A stretch of 56,206 nucleotides of DNA from an uncultured Hyphomicrobiales bacterium (GCA_902826715.1 CADEFX010000002.1:10886-67091); one strand, 5' to 3'. Positions 25,906-35,599 are shown, counted from the stretch's first letter. Numbers and translations are program-made. Notes: generated by a model from the sequence alone, not told the origin.

Positions 25906-26661
25906 ATGAGGGACTATCTGGCGTGGCGGCTAGCGTTTGGGGTGACGACGCCGTCGCCCAATACGGTGGTGCAGCCCGAGTATGACGACATGCGGCCGCC
26001 CGGCGTCACCAATCATCTCGGGCGCATGATGATCCCGGACATGGCGGTGACGTCGGACGAGGATTTCTGCGAGTTGCTGCGGCTGATCGATCTGGCGCTG
26101 GAGCCGGCGGTCGAGCAGGTCATGAGCGCCAAGCCCAATGCGTTCGTGCTCGGCATCTCGGCGCTGGCGGTGTGGGGCGGCACGCTGGAATGGGGCGAGG
26201 ACTTGAAGCGGCGCATCCGCAAGGTGGCGGGCTGGGACATTCCGGTGTCGATCGCGACGGACGCGGTGTTCGAGGCGCTGAAGCTGCACGGCGTCAAGCG
26301 GAAGATTGCGATCATGGAGCCGTACTATCCGGCCATCGAGCCGAAGATGATCGGCGTGTTCGGCGCCAAGGGCTACGAGGTGGTGCGCTACAACCATATG
26401 CGCGGCACCGATCCGGCGACGTATTCGGTGCTGACGGCGCAGGACATGATCCGCGCCATCAAGGCCATCGACGGGCCCGACATCGAGGCCATCGTGCAGT
26501 TCGGCGCCAACCTGCCGTTCGCGCGGCTGGCCGACGAGGCCGAGCGCTGGCTCGACAAGCCGGTGATCTCCATCAACCCGGCGACGTACTGGCACGCGCT
26601 GCGCATGAACGGGATTACGGACAAGGTGCAGGGCTATACCCAGTTGTTGTCGAAGTTTTGA
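25906..26661 (+). CDS. Asp/Glu racemase-superfamily protein (maleate isomerase/arylmalonate decarboxylase-like)
   Basis: A 251-residue protein of the aspartate/glutamate racemase superfamily. It has the two-lobed pattern: a first half ending VLGISALAVWGG, a middle VSIATDAVFEALKLHGVKRK, and a second half with IVQFGANLPFARLADEAE and KPVISINPATYWHALR. Maleate isomerases carry one catalytic cysteine in each half and arylmalonate decarboxylase carries one. Here both positions are non-cysteine (Gly-Ile-Ser-Ala and Phe-Gly-Ala-Asn), and the only cysteine is near residue 50 (DFCELL). It thus cannot use the classical mechanism. A cysteine-free subfamily with unknown substrate is the best description. 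Confidence 0.75.
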   Translation: MRDYLAWRLAFGVTTPSPNTVVQPEYDDMRPPGVTNHLGRMMIPDMAVTSDEDFCELLRLIDLALEPAVEQVMSAKPNAFVLGISALAVWGGTLEWGEDLKRRIRKVAGWDIPVSIATDAVFEALKLHGVKRKIAIMEPYYPAIEPKMIGVFGAKGYEVVRYNHMRGTDPATYSVLTAQDMIRAIKAIDGPDIEAIVQFGANLPFARLADEAERWLDKPVISINPATYWHALRMNGITDKVQGYTQLLSKF

Positions 26662-26806
26662 ATGACTGGGCGCGATTTGCTTCGTATGTCCAACGAGGCG
26701 GCCGCGCGCCCTGCCATTGTTGCTGCCTGAAGCGTTGCAGGCTTATTAGGCTTAGGCAGGTCCGCCGCCGAGGCGGTTGATAGCTGAATATTCCAAACGA
26801 GATGAC

Positions 26807-27658
26807 ATGACACGATTTGCGATCTTCGCGTTTCTCTTGAGCTTTGCGGTCGCCGAGGCACAGGCCTGCGGCTCGCAGGCCGTACCCTGCAAAGTTGCAC
26901 TCGGCGACTATCATGCAGCGGTGCCAACAGTGGCTGCAAAGCCTGGGGAGAAGCGGTCTGCCGTGCTGTTCTTCCATGGCGCGGGCGGGCGTGGCGATGC
27001 CGTTCTGGACACGGATTTCTTGTTGAGGCCGTTCGTCGAGGCGGGCTATCTCGTGCTTGGCCCGAACGGACTGATCATGCAGGGAAGCCGCTACGGCAGC
27101 GGCTGGTCGTTCCGTCCGGATGGGCCGCAGCAGCGCGACGAAGCTGCCTTCGCACAGCAGGTGCTCGACGATGCCGCCGCCCGCTTCGACATCGACCGCA
27201 AGCGCGTTCTCGTGAGCGGCTTCTCAATCGGCGCGTCGCTGACCTGGTATCTGGCCTGCCGGCAACCCGATCTCGGTGCAGCCTTTGCTCCGGTGGCCGG
27301 CAACTTCTGGCGACCGCATCCGGCCACGTGCGAAGGCCCTGTCGACCTGCTGCATACCCATGGCTGGCAAGACAACGTTTTCCCGCTCGAAGGCCGTCAG
27401 CTCGGCCCGCATGCGCACGGTAGTACTTTCGAGGGATTGCAGCTCTGGCGCTCGACGAACGGTTGCAAGGCCGCCGGCCCTGACGCGTACGAGACACGCG
27501 GCCTGCTTTGGCAGCGGTCGTGGACGACTTGCGAGAGCGGCCGCCAAGTTTCGCTCCTCCTTTATGCGGGCGGGCATGAAGACCCGCCCAGGGAGTGGGC
27601 CGAGCTGGCACGCCATTGGTTCGAGGCGCGCCTTGACGCAAGACCGCGGGCGAACTGA
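26807..27658 (+). CDS. secreted LpqC-like esterase / PHB depolymerase family
   Basis: A 283-residue alpha/beta hydrolase with a signal peptide (MTRFAIFAFLLSFAVAEAQA, cleavage near residue 20). The oxyanion region is LFFHGAGGRG, the nucleophile elbow is VSGFSIGAS, a likely acidic residue lies in HTHGWQDNVFPL and the histidine is in YAGGHEDPP. Six or more cysteines suggest disulfide bonds in the periplasm. The family splits short polyhydroxyalkanoate or aromatic esters; the substrate here is unknown. ATG 26807 gives the signal peptide; the TTG at 26777 would precede it with charged residues. Confidence 0.8.
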   Translation: MTRFAIFAFLLSFAVAEAQACGSQAVPCKVALGDYHAAVPTVAAKPGEKRSAVLFFHGAGGRGDAVLDTDFLLRPFVEAGYLVLGPNGLIMQGSRYGSGWSFRPDGPQQRDEAAFAQQVLDDAAARFDIDRKRVLVSGFSIGASLTWYLACRQPDLGAAFAPVAGNFWRPHPATCEGPVDLLHTHGWQDNVFPLEGRQLGPHAHGSTFEGLQLWRSTNGCKAAGPDAYETRGLLWQRSWTTCESGRQVSLLLYAGGHEDPPREWAELARHWFEARLDARPRAN

Positions 27659-28160
27659 CGTGTCCCCAAGATCCGATAGCGGGGGCAGCCAAAAAACGGC
27701 CGAGCCTTAACGCTGCCGTGAAAATTGCGGGCGGACGTAATCCCCGCTCTTGGCCGCGCACTTATCTTATGGCGATCCCGGATCTGACCACCCAGGGCGC
27801 AGGCAAGAGCTGGTTGTCTGCGATTGGATCCGGGGGCCACGATCGGGCACGAGACATCAGCGAATCCGTGCCATGTCTGCTGCCGGCGATCAGCGTACGC
27901 CGGCTCTCCCCCGGGCGTGGATGACCGGGGACTGGCGGCTGGCAGCCCGGTTGTGGTGCGTGGAGCGGCGAGCGCCGCATCCCCAAATTATAACGGTACG
28001 GCCCTCGCCGTTCCGCCCCTGCGGGGGACGTGCAGTGACGCAAAGCCTCGGGTCCGATGGGCCGCGAGGGGCGTGGTGCTGGCGCATTGTTTTCGCTTGC
28101 CTTCGCACAAGCCTTGCCCAGACTGTCGGCCCAAGGAAACGCAACGAGAAGGGCGAGGAG
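27659..28160. other. intergenic region, nothing identified
   Basis: About 500 bases between the esterase and the GMC gene. The open frames here only extend the GMC frame upstream or are unrelated, and I see no family resemblance in them. No clear palindrome or RNA is visible. GAGGAG at 28155-28160 is next to the GMC ATG. The length suggests a regulated promoter or a decayed gene, but nothing in it supports either. Confidence 0.4.
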
Positions 28161-29756
28161 ATGCAGGCGGACTATGTGATCGTCGGCGCGGGGTCTGCCG
28201 GGTGCGTTCTCGCCAATCGCCTGTCGGAAGGCGGAGCGCGGGTCATTCTGCTCGAAGCGGGGCCGAGCGACTGGCATCCGATGATCCATGTGCCGGCGGG
28301 CGTGCTCAAGCTGCTTCACAATCCCAGGATCAACTGGAACTACGCGACCCAAGGCGAGGCGGGCACGGCGAACCGTTCCATTCACTGGCCGCGCGGGCGC
28401 GTGCTCGGTGGTTCGAGTTCCATCAACGGCATGCTTTTCGTGCGCGGAAATTCGGCCGACTACGACAACTGGGCGCAGATGGGCTGCCGTGGCTGGTCGT
28501 ACGAGGAATGCCTGCCGTTCTTCAAATCGATCGAGCGTTACGCGCCGGGCGACGCGCAAATGCGCGGCAAAAGCGGTCCGCTTCTGATCGAGGACTATCG
28601 CACCGTCCTGCCGCTGACGCACCGCTTCGTGGAGTCGGCGCAGCAGGCGGGATTTCCGTTCACGCCCGACCTCTCGGGAGCGCAGATGGAGGGCGTGGGA
28701 TATTCGCAGATGTCGCGCAACGGCCGTTTCCGCGGCTCGACGGCGCGGACGTTCCTGGCCGAGGCGCGCAACAGGCCGAACCTCGAAGTGGTGACGAATG
28801 CCCTCGCGGCCAAGCTGCTGTTCAACGGCAAGCGCTGCACGGGCGTCGCCATCCTGCAGAACGGCGCGCAGAAGGACGTGTATGCCAATCGGGAGGTGAT
28901 CGTCAGCAGCGGCACGATCAATTCACCGCATCTGCTTCAGGTGTCGGGCATCGGGCCGGCGAGCCATCTCAAGTCCATTGGCGTGCATGTGGTGCACGAT
29001 CTGCCGGGCGTGGGCGGCAATCTGTCCGATCACTATGCCGTGCGCGTGTCGATGCGGGTGCGCAATGCCGTGTCCATCAATCAGCTCTCGCGTCCGCCGC
29101 GGCTGCTCAAGGAAATCGCCAACTGGATGACGATCGGCAAGGGGGCGCTGACGTTCGGCGTGTCGAGTGCGCAGTGCTTCTGCCGCAGCCGCGAGGGGCT
29201 GGCGAGCCCGGACATACAACTGCTGTTCTCGCCCGCGAGCTACGACGAGAACAAGTTCGGCACCTTGGAGCGCAAGCCGGGCGTGACGATTGCGGTGAGC
29301 ATTGCGCGTCCCGAGAGCCGCGGCACGATCATGGCGACGTCGGCCGACGCGCGCGAGCGGCCGGCGATCCGGCCGAACTACCTGTCGGCGCCGGGCGACC
29401 TGCGCGTGTCGATGGCCGGCATCCGGCATGCGCGGAAGATCTTCGCGCAGCCCGCATTCGCCGCCAATCGCGTCGAGGAGATCGCGCCAGGGCCGGCGGT
29501 CGGCAGCGATGCTCAGATCGAAAGCTACATCCGCAGCGCCGGCACGACCATCTATCACCCGGTCGGCACCTGCAAGATGGGCGAGGATCCGATGGCGGTG
29601 GTGGACTCGCGGCTGCGGGTGCGCGGCATGACGGGGCTGCGCGTGATCGACGCCTCCATCATGCCGGCGGTGACGACCGGCAACACGAACGCGCCCACGA
29701 TCATGATTGCGGAGAAGGGGGCGTCTATGATCCGTGAGGATGCGCGGGCGGCTTAG
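28161..29756 (+). CDS. GMC-family FAD oxidoreductase (choline/alcohol dehydrogenase-like)
   Basis: A 531-residue flavoprotein. The FAD motif [19 protein letters not shown] starts near residue 6, and GMC signature 1 ([20 protein letters not shown]) is near residue 78. Signature 2 ([17 protein letters not shown]) is near residue 250. The active-site histidine is in [10 protein letters not shown] and the second polar residue in [14 protein letters not shown] at the C-terminus. ATG 28161 is preceded by GAGGAG and fits the family N-terminus. It oxidises a primary alcohol, choline-like or aliphatic; the substrate is not deducible. No betaine aldehyde dehydrogenase is adjacent. Confidence 0.93.
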   Translation: MQADYVIVGAGSAGCVLANRLSEGGARVILLEAGPSDWHPMIHVPAGVLKLLHNPRINWNYATQGEAGTANRSIHWPRGRVLGGSSSINGMLFVRGNSADYDNWAQMGCRGWSYEECLPFFKSIERYAPGDAQMRGKSGPLLIEDYRTVLPLTHRFVESAQQAGFPFTPDLSGAQMEGVGYSQMSRNGRFRGSTARTFLAEARNRPNLEVVTNALAAKLLFNGKRCTGVAILQNGAQKDVYANREVIVSSGTINSPHLLQVSGIGPASHLKSIGVHVVHDLPGVGGNLSDHYAVRVSMRVRNAVSINQLSRPPRLLKEIANWMTIGKGALTFGVSSAQCFCRSREGLASPDIQLLFSPASYDENKFGTLERKPGVTIAVSIARPESRGTIMATSADARERPAIRPNYLSAPGDLRVSMAGIRHARKIFAQPAFAANRVEEIAPGPAVGSDAQIESYIRSAGTTIYHPVGTCKMGEDPMAVVDSRLRVRGMTGLRVIDASIMPAVTTGNTNAPTIMIAEKGASMIREDARAA

Positions 29757-29774
29757 GGCCAGCACCTCAAGAAC

Positions 29775-29925
29775 TGCGTCCCCGGCGATGGCGCGAGCGC
29801 GCTCTGCGCGGACGCGTCGATCAGCCGGGGTCTTTCCCTGGCAGTGAGGAAGCGCGGTTATTACCGAGACGTGTGAAGATCCCGGATCGCTGCGCAAGCT
29901 TCGCATGCGCAGCGTCCGGGAACGC
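29775..29925. repeat. palindromic repeats between GMC and NMT1-like genes
   Basis: CCCCGGC (29780-29786) / GCCGGGG (29824-29830) is followed by a large hairpin at 29881-29920. There CCCGGATCGCTGCGC pairs with GCGCAGCGTCCGGG around AAGCTTCGCAT, with one bulged base. The second may also act as a terminator for one or both convergent genes, although no T run follows. The sequence style matches the REP-like elements near 22.7 kb. Confidence 0.6.
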
Positions 29926-29972
29926 AGGGGATAGGTGGTTTGATCTAACCGAAAAGCCTCCAACCGAGCGAG

Positions 29973-30857
29973 TTACGCCGGCGGCGGGGCGATGATGTCG
30001 GCGTAGGCGTGGCGCTTGGTGATGCCGCCGGAGTTCAGGAAGACGTCGACCGCGGCCTCGAAGGCCGGCTTCGTGATCTCGACGTGCGGCGTCCAGTTGC
30101 CGAGCTTCTGATAGGTGGCGATGGTGGCGGCGAGAACGTCCGGATGGATTTTCGGGAAGAAGCTCGCTTCGGCCTTGGCGATCTCGGCGGCGGGCGTCGT
30201 GATGATCCAGTTGCGGGCTTTGCGATAGGCGCGCATGAAGCGCTTCGCCGAGTCCGTCTTCAACCATTCGCGCGTGGCGGCAAGGCTCGAGAAGGCAACC
30301 GGGCCGATGGCGGTGCCGACAGAGGCGACGATGTGGCCGACCCCGTCGTGCTCGAGCTGCTGCGGGGCCGGACCCTGCTGGTGGATGAACGCACCTTCGC
30401 CGGCGCGGAACGCCGCGTCCATCTTGTCGGAGGGAACGTTGACGGCTTTCACGTCCTTAAAATCCACGCCCATCTTGTGGCAGGCATACTTGAACATGGC
30501 GAGCGGCTGGCCGCCGTGGTCGACGAGGATGGGACTCGTCTTGAGCTTGTCCCACGTGAAATTGGCATCGGGCTTACGTGCCGTGATGAAGAAACCGTCC
30601 TTCTCGTTGATCTGCGCGAAATGCAAGGCGGGCGGCTTCTCGCCTTTCTCAAGAGGGCCGAAGCCTTGCGAGATGGCGGATTGAGCCACTTGCACGGTGC
30701 CGTTGACGAGACCTGCGATCGCGGACTTGCCCGGAGCCGAGATCGCGTACGTGGGCTCGAAGTCTTCTTCTTTCAGGAAGCCACCGGCGATCGTGGCGAT
30801 CAGCGGACTATAGAAGGCTGAGAAGCGCGTGAACTCGATGTTGATAGGCTCTGCCAT
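29973..30857 (-). CDS. NMT1/THI5-like ABC substrate-binding protein without signal peptide
   Basis: A 294-residue protein of the NMT1/SsuA-like binding fold. It starts MAEPINIEFTRFSAFYSP at 30857 and contains FEPTYAISAPGKS, ILVDHGGQPLAMFKYACHKM and FIHQQGPAPQQLEHDG. There is no hydrophobic leader, even with the upstream in-frame extension to 30908, so it would be cytoplasmic. No permease or ATPase is next to it. In this class the ligand is usually a nitrogen- or sulfur-containing small molecule or a thiamine precursor. It may be a cytoplasmic ligand-binding or enzyme-like member. It is separated from hrpB by 79 bases. Confidence 0.75.
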   Translation of the reverse strand: MAEPINIEFTRFSAFYSPLIATIAGGFLKEEDFEPTYAISAPGKSAIAGLVNGTVQVAQSAISQGFGPLEKGEKPPALHFAQINEKDGFFITARKPDANFTWDKLKTSPILVDHGGQPLAMFKYACHKMGVDFKDVKAVNVPSDKMDAAFRAGEGAFIHQQGPAPQQLEHDGVGHIVASVGTAIGPVAFSSLAATREWLKTDSAKRFMRAYRKARNWIITTPAAEIAKAEASFFPKIHPDVLAATIATYQKLGNWTPHVEITKPAFEAAVDVFLNSGGITKRHAYADIIAPPPA

Positions 30858-30936
30858 TGGTTGCCTTTTCTTGGACCTTTGGAGGGATGTTGAGTTGAGT
30901 CTGCGCATCCGGGCTTGTCATGCAAGCATAATACGG

Positions 30937-33423
30937 TTAGCGCGGCCGCGGCTTGGCCCGCGCGGTCGGTGCGGCATGGGCGGGATCGTCGGGCCAGGGA
31001 TGCTTGGGGTAGCGGCCGCGCATCTCGCTCCGGACGTCGGCCCAGGAGCCGATCCAGAAACGCGGCAGGTCGCGCGTGATCTGAAGAGGCCGGCCGGAAG
31101 GCGCGAGCAGCATCAACGTCAGCGGCAGGCGGCCGTGCGCGATTGTGGGATGCTGCCGGCAGCCGAACAGCTCCTGCACGCGAAGGGAAATGGCCGGCGC
31201 ATGCTCGCTGTCGTAGTCGATGGGGTGACGGTTGCCGGTCGGCGCTTCGAAATGCGTGGGCACATCGGCGTCGAGCCGCCGCTTCAGCTCCCACGGGATC
31301 AGCGCGTCGAGGGCATTGCCCAGATCGTCGGCCGAGACGTCGGCAAGGCGCGTTTGCCCGAGGAGAAACGGGGCGAGCCAGTCTTCGACGCTGGCTGCAA
31401 GTGCCTCGTCAGAGAGATCGGGAAATCCAGGCGCTTGGTGTGCTTCAGCCTTGCGCAGGAAAGAGACGCGGTGCCTGAGCTGAAGTTGAGCTTTGCTCCA
31501 GGGGAGCCGGTGCGTTCCCAGGGCGGCAATGCCGCGTGCAAGGGCGCGAGCCGTCATTGCATCGGGTGGCGCAGGCTTGGGATCGCTCGAAATCTCGATG
31601 GCGCCAAGGCGGCGGGTCGCGCGAACGCGAACCGCTGCGGCTGCCTTGTCGAACACGACGTCCTCCTGCTCGATAATGCGGTCGCCGGCCGCGGCGAGGG
31701 CATCCGCCTCCGATGCCGCGGCGGCGAGAAGTATCCGCGCGTTGGCCGCAGTGCCCGTCAGTTCGGCAATCATCAGGTAGGGCGATTGTGCGAGCGGATC
31801 GGCCGCTTCGAGCTGGGCTGCGCGGCCATTGGCGAGGAGGTAGCGGCCGCGGTCGCCGCGGGTCTTGGCCATGCGCTGGGGATAGGCGAGGGCAAGCAAT
31901 GCGGCGGTCGTCATGACCTCTCCTGGCCGCGGCGCTTTGTGATCCGATCCTTCGCGCGCTTCGCGGGCCCATCGCTCAGCCATGCGTCGCATCGTGTCGG
32001 CGCGATGAGAGCGGTCCCGCCTGAAACTGGCGAGGCGCACCTCGATGTCCGGATCGCTGCCGCCGAGGTTTCGTTCGACAACGAGAGCGACCAGTTCCGC
32101 GGCCTGGCGCGCAAAACCCCGGTCGGCGGCGAGGAGGACCATGCGGGCCAATCTCGGCGGCATCGGCAGCGCGCGCATGCGGCGTCCGACACCGGTGATC
32201 CGGCCCTCGGCGTCGAGTGCGCCGATTTCCTGCAGCACGTCGCGGGCGGCTTGGAGCGAGGATTGCTGCGGCGGGTCCAGCCACGCGAGCCGGCGGACGT
32301 CGGGCTCGCCCCAGGCCGCGCAGTCCAGAACCAGGCTGGCAAGATCGGCCGCGCGGATTTCAGGCGGTGTGAAGGGCAGGAGGCCTTGGGTCTCGGGGGC
32401 AGACCACAAACGGTAGCAGACGCCCGGCCCGGTGCGGCCGGCGCGGCCGCGCCGTTGGTCCGCAGAGGCGCGGCTGACGCGAACGGTTTCGAGGCGCGTG
32501 ACTTCGGCGTCCGGATCGTAGCGGGGAAGTCGCTGCAGGCCGCAGTCGATGACGATGCGCACGCCTTCGATGGTGATGGAGGTCTCGGCCACCGAGGTTG
32601 CGAGCACGACCTTGCGCTGGCCACCGGCGGCCGGTGCGATGGCATCCTGCTGCAGCTTTTGGTCGAGCCCGCCGTGCAGAGGCACGATGGTCACGCCGGG
32701 CTGCGTGATGCTCTGCTCCAGGTCGGCGGCGACGCGCCGGATTTCGGCCTGACCGGGCAGGAAAGCGAGGATGGAGCCTGTCTCGGCACGCAATGCCGTC
32801 AGGATCGCTCCGGTCATCTGGCGCTCGACGCGATCGGGATTGCGTCCGAGGTAGCGGGTCTCGATAGGGAATGCGCGACCTTCGGATTTCACAATCGGAG
32901 CGTTGCCGATGATGGCGGCGACGGGGCTGGCGTCGAGCGTGGCCGACATGACCACGATGCGCAGATCGGGCCTGAGCGCACCGCGGGCATCGAGGGCCAG
33001 GGCCAGACCGAAGTCGGCATCGATCGACCGCTCATGAAACTCGTCGAAGATGACGGCACCAATCCCCGCCAGTCCCGGGTCGTCTAGAATGAGGCGCGTG
33101 AAAATGCCCTCGGTAACGAACTCGATGCGCGTGCCCGGTCCAACGGCGGTGGCGAGGCGCGTCCTGAGCCCGACGGTCTCGCCAAGCCGCTCGCCCAGGC
33201 GCCGCGCCATGTGCTCGGCGGCAGCACGGGCCGCGATGCGCCGGGGCTCCAGCACAAGGATCTTGGCTGCTCCGAGCCATGTTTCGCCCAACAGGGCCGC
33301 GGGAACGCGCGTCGTCTTGCCCGCGCCGGGCGGCGCCACAAGGACAGCCGATCCCCGATCCGCCAGAGCGGATTTGAGGTCCGGCATGACCGAGTCCACC
33401 GGCAGGGTGTCGTTGGCGTGCAT
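30937..33423 (-). CDS. hrpB: ATP-dependent helicase HrpB
   Basis: An 828-residue DEAH/RHA-type helicase. Motif I is APPGAGKTTRVP, Ia LEPRRIAARAAAEHMA, II FDEFHERS, III MSATLDASP, and motif VI QRRGRAGRTGPGVCYRLW. The C-terminal region about 620-828 has the HrpB-specific domain (VRVRATRRLGAIE, LPWSKAQLQLRHRV, and the final WPDDPAHA). The start at 33423 (MHANDTLPVD) fits the family; the upstream frame to 33489 is extra. HrpB is a common non-essential RNA helicase of Gram-negative bacteria; it has no link with type III secretion despite the name. Confidence 0.95.
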   Translation of the reverse strand: MHANDTLPVDSVMPDLKSALADRGSAVLVAPPGAGKTTRVPAALLGETWLGAAKILVLEPRRIAARAAAEHMARRLGERLGETVGLRTRLATAVGPGTRIEFVTEGIFTRLILDDPGLAGIGAVIFDEFHERSIDADFGLALALDARGALRPDLRIVVMSATLDASPVAAIIGNAPIVKSEGRAFPIETRYLGRNPDRVERQMTGAILTALRAETGSILAFLPGQAEIRRVAADLEQSITQPGVTIVPLHGGLDQKLQQDAIAPAAGGQRKVVLATSVAETSITIEGVRIVIDCGLQRLPRYDPDAEVTRLETVRVSRASADQRRGRAGRTGPGVCYRLWSAPETQGLLPFTPPEIRAADLASLVLDCAAWGEPDVRRLAWLDPPQQSSLQAARDVLQEIGALDAEGRITGVGRRMRALPMPPRLARMVLLAADRGFARQAAELVALVVERNLGGSDPDIEVRLASFRRDRSHRADTMRRMAERWAREAREGSDHKAPRPGEVMTTAALLALAYPQRMAKTRGDRGRYLLANGRAAQLEAADPLAQSPYLMIAELTGTAANARILLAAAASEADALAAAGDRIIEQEDVVFDKAAAAVRVRATRRLGAIEISSDPKPAPPDAMTARALARGIAALGTHRLPWSKAQLQLRHRVSFLRKAEAHQAPGFPDLSDEALAASVEDWLAPFLLGQTRLADVSADDLGNALDALIPWELKRRLDADVPTHFEAPTGNRHPIDYDSEHAPAISLRVQELFGCRQHPTIAHGRLPLTLMLLAPSGRPLQITRDLPRFWIGSWADVRSEMRGRYPKHPWPDDPAHAAPTARAKPRPR

Positions 33424-33617
33424 CAGGCGATCCCTAGCGGAGTTCGCCGGCGGCAGCCAGTGCCCGGATGCACATGTGGAATCAACCACTTTCTGCCTGC
33501 TGGCCCGCTATCCCGACAGGCGGGCATACGGTAGGTTGATGCTTCCATCCCTCGCGGGGCGGCAAGAACAAGGGCATCAAAGTGTTAGCATCGAACTAAT
33601 TTCGGAGGAAACGGGCC

Positions 33618-34613
33618 ATGACTGGAAGTCGCTTGCTGCAGCCTTTTTTTGTGGCCCTGGTGGCCGCAATATCGAGCGTTGGCAGCGCGCAAGCTCAAAC
33701 CATCACGTTGAATGGCGCGGTCCAGTTCAACGACGACCACGCCTTCACCAAGGCGCTGGTGAAGTTCGAAGAACTGGTCACGCAGTACTACGGCAAACCT
33801 ATAAATTTCACGCTGCACAAGAATTCCGCGCTGGGGCTCGAGAAGCAGTATTTCGAGTACATGGCGCAGGGCAAGGCCGTCGATTACGGCATCGTCTCGC
33901 CGGCACATATGTCGACGTTCTCCAAAGCGGCCCCATTTATCGATGCGCCCTTCCTGTTCCGCGATCTCGATCACTGGAACAAGGTGCTCGATGCCGACAT
34001 CCTGAAACCGGTGGCAGACGAAGTCGCTCAAAAGGCCGAGGTGATGCTGATCGGCTATGCCGGCGGCGGTACGCGTAACATCTTCATCAACAAGCCGATG
34101 GCGTCGCTTGAGGATATCAAGGGCCTGAAGGTGCGCGTGCAGGGTGCGCCGATCTGGTCGAAGACGTTCCAGGCGGCCGGCATGGCGCCGACGGTGATCG
34201 CCTACAACGAGGTGTACAACGCCATCCAGAACAACGTCATCAGCGCAGGCGAGAACGAGGCGGCCGGCGTCGAATCGATGAAGTTCTACGAGGTGGCGCC
34301 GAACCTCGCCATGACGCAGCACGCCATCACCATCCGGCCCATCTGCTTCTCGGCGAAGACGTTCAAGACGCTACCGAAAGATTTGCAGGATGCGGTGATG
34401 AAGGCCGGCAAGGAAGCGGGAGCCTACGGCCGCAAGGTCGAGAGCTCGGAGGACGAGGAAAAGCTCGTGACGCTTGAAAAAGCTGGCAAGCTGAAGCGGA
34501 TCGCCTTCAACGGGCGCGATGAGATGAAGAAGCGTGTCGATCCGGTCATGGAAGCCTATGCCAAGGAGATCGGCGCGGACGACATCCTCAAGAAGATCAA
34601 CGCGACCAAATAA
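33618..34613 (+). CDS. dctP: TRAP transporter solute-binding protein, DctP family
   Basis: A 331-residue periplasmic protein with a signal peptide ending SVGSAQA near residue 26. The mature domain has the DctP pattern: the FNDDHAFTKALVKFEELV region, GYAGGGTRNIFINKPM, DIKGLKVRVQGAPIW with the arginine that normally salt-bridges a substrate carboxylate, and YNEVYNAIQNNVISAGENE. GGAGGAAA upstream is a strong ribosome binding site. It is the first gene of a seven-gene operon, so the ligand is probably an organic acid later hydrolysed or oxidised by the operon enzymes. Confidence 0.93.
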   Translation: MTGSRLLQPFFVALVAAISSVGSAQAQTITLNGAVQFNDDHAFTKALVKFEELVTQYYGKPINFTLHKNSALGLEKQYFEYMAQGKAVDYGIVSPAHMSTFSKAAPFIDAPFLFRDLDHWNKVLDADILKPVADEVAQKAEVMLIGYAGGGTRNIFINKPMASLEDIKGLKVRVQGAPIWSKTFQAAGMAPTVIAYNEVYNAIQNNVISAGENEAAGVESMKFYEVAPNLAMTQHAITIRPICFSAKTFKTLPKDLQDAVMKAGKEAGAYGRKVESSEDEEKLVTLEKAGKLKRIAFNGRDEMKKRVDPVMEAYAKEIGADDILKKINATK

Positions 34614-34644
34614 ACCGTCGCAAGGGTTTTGAGATCCACTCCGG

Positions 34645-34666
34645 GAGACGGCCTTTGGGCCGTCTC
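34645..34666 (+). promoter_or_regulatory. intercistronic hairpin after dctP
   Basis: A perfect 9-base stem, GAGACGGCC (34645-34653) / GGCCGTCTC (34658-34666), with a 4-base loop lies between dctP and the hydrolase gene. No T run follows, so it probably protects the dctP part of the message or partly ends transcription, giving more binding protein than membrane subunits. Confidence 0.7.
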
Positions 34667-34687
34667 TCATACGTCAAGGCAAGCGAG

Positions 34688-35590
34688 ATGATCGACGGTG
34701 CTCCTGGCCCCACCTCCCGCATCTACTTTTCCCAACGTCTTCGGCTCCATTACGTGGATTGGGGAAATCCCGACGCGCCGCCGCTATTGCTGGTGCACGG
34801 CGGTCGCGACCATTGCCGCAACTGGGACTGGGTCGCCGGCCGCCTGCGCAAGGACTGGCATATCATCGCGCCGGATCTGCGCGGGCACGGCGACAGCCAG
34901 TGGTCGGCGAGCGCCAACTACGGGATGGCCGGATATATCTACGACCTCGCCCAGCTCATCCATCAGTTGAAGCTCGCGCCGGTGACGATCGTCGCGCACT
35001 CCCTCGGCGGCAGCATCGCGTTGCGGTATGCCGGGATCTATCCCGACAACGTCAAACGGCTGGTCGCCATCGAAGGACTAGGCATGTCTCCGCAGGTTCT
35101 GCGCGACCGCGGGAAGAAGCCCATCGACGAGCGGATGCGCACCTGGATCGAAGAGCAAAGGGCGCTGGCAGGCCGTCTGCCGCGCCGGTATCCGACCATC
35201 GAGGATGCCTTCAGAAGAATGCATGAGGAGAACAAGCATCTATCGCCGGAACAGGCGCGGCACCTGACGCAGCACGGCATCAATCAGAATGAGGACGGCA
35301 CTTATAGCTGGAAGTTCGACAACTATGTGCGCTTGTGGCCGCCCTACGATATGCCGCAGCCGAACGTCGAGGAGCTGTGGTCGCGCATAACCTGCCCGAC
35401 GCTGCTGGTCTACGGCAAGGAAAGCTGGGCCTCCAATCCTGCAGAAGACGGCCGGCTGCGACACTTCAAGGATGCGCAAGTCGTGTCGTTCGAACGCGCG
35501 GGGCACTGGGTGCACCACGATCGCCTCGACGGGTTCCTGCAAACGGTGCAGCCGTTCCTGGCGGGACAGCCGGTACCGGGGATCAGCTAA
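34688..35590 (+). CDS. alpha/beta hydrolase (serine type) inside the TRAP operon
   Basis: A 300-residue hydrolase starting MIDGAPGPTSRIYFS at 34688. It has the oxyanion motif LLLVHGGRDHCRNWDW, RGHGDS, the nucleophile Ser105 in IVAHSLGGSIALRY and a C-terminal His in GHWVHHDRLD. No signal peptide is seen, so it acts in the cytoplasm. Its position between the TRAP binding protein and the membrane subunits suggests it cuts an ester, lactone or C-C bond in the imported compound. The exact substrate is unknown. It has a serine nucleophile, unlike the aspartate-type hydrolase farther down the operon. Confidence 0.87.
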   Translation: MIDGAPGPTSRIYFSQRLRLHYVDWGNPDAPPLLLVHGGRDHCRNWDWVAGRLRKDWHIIAPDLRGHGDSQWSASANYGMAGYIYDLAQLIHQLKLAPVTIVAHSLGGSIALRYAGIYPDNVKRLVAIEGLGMSPQVLRDRGKKPIDERMRTWIEEQRALAGRLPRRYPTIEDAFRRMHEENKHLSPEQARHLTQHGINQNEDGTYSWKFDNYVRLWPPYDMPQPNVEELWSRITCPTLLVYGKESWASNPAEDGRLRHFKDAQVVSFERAGHWVHHDRLDGFLQTVQPFLAGQPVPGIS

Positions 35591-35599
35591 GGGGGAATT

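Noticed and set aside
27824..29737. A 637-residue open frame overlapping the GMC gene in another plus-strand frame
   Set aside because: It is a compositional shadow. The GMC frame has all family signatures; this one has none.
30829..33087. A 752-residue open frame on the plus strand, antisense to hrpB
   Set aside because: It shows no domain resemblance, is Arg/Gly/Ala-rich as expected for the GC-rich complement, and hrpB carries all helicase motifs in order on the other strand.
30937..33423. HrpB as a type III secretion regulator
   Set aside because: The sequence is the RNA helicase that shares the name; all helicase motifs are present and no secretion genes are nearby.
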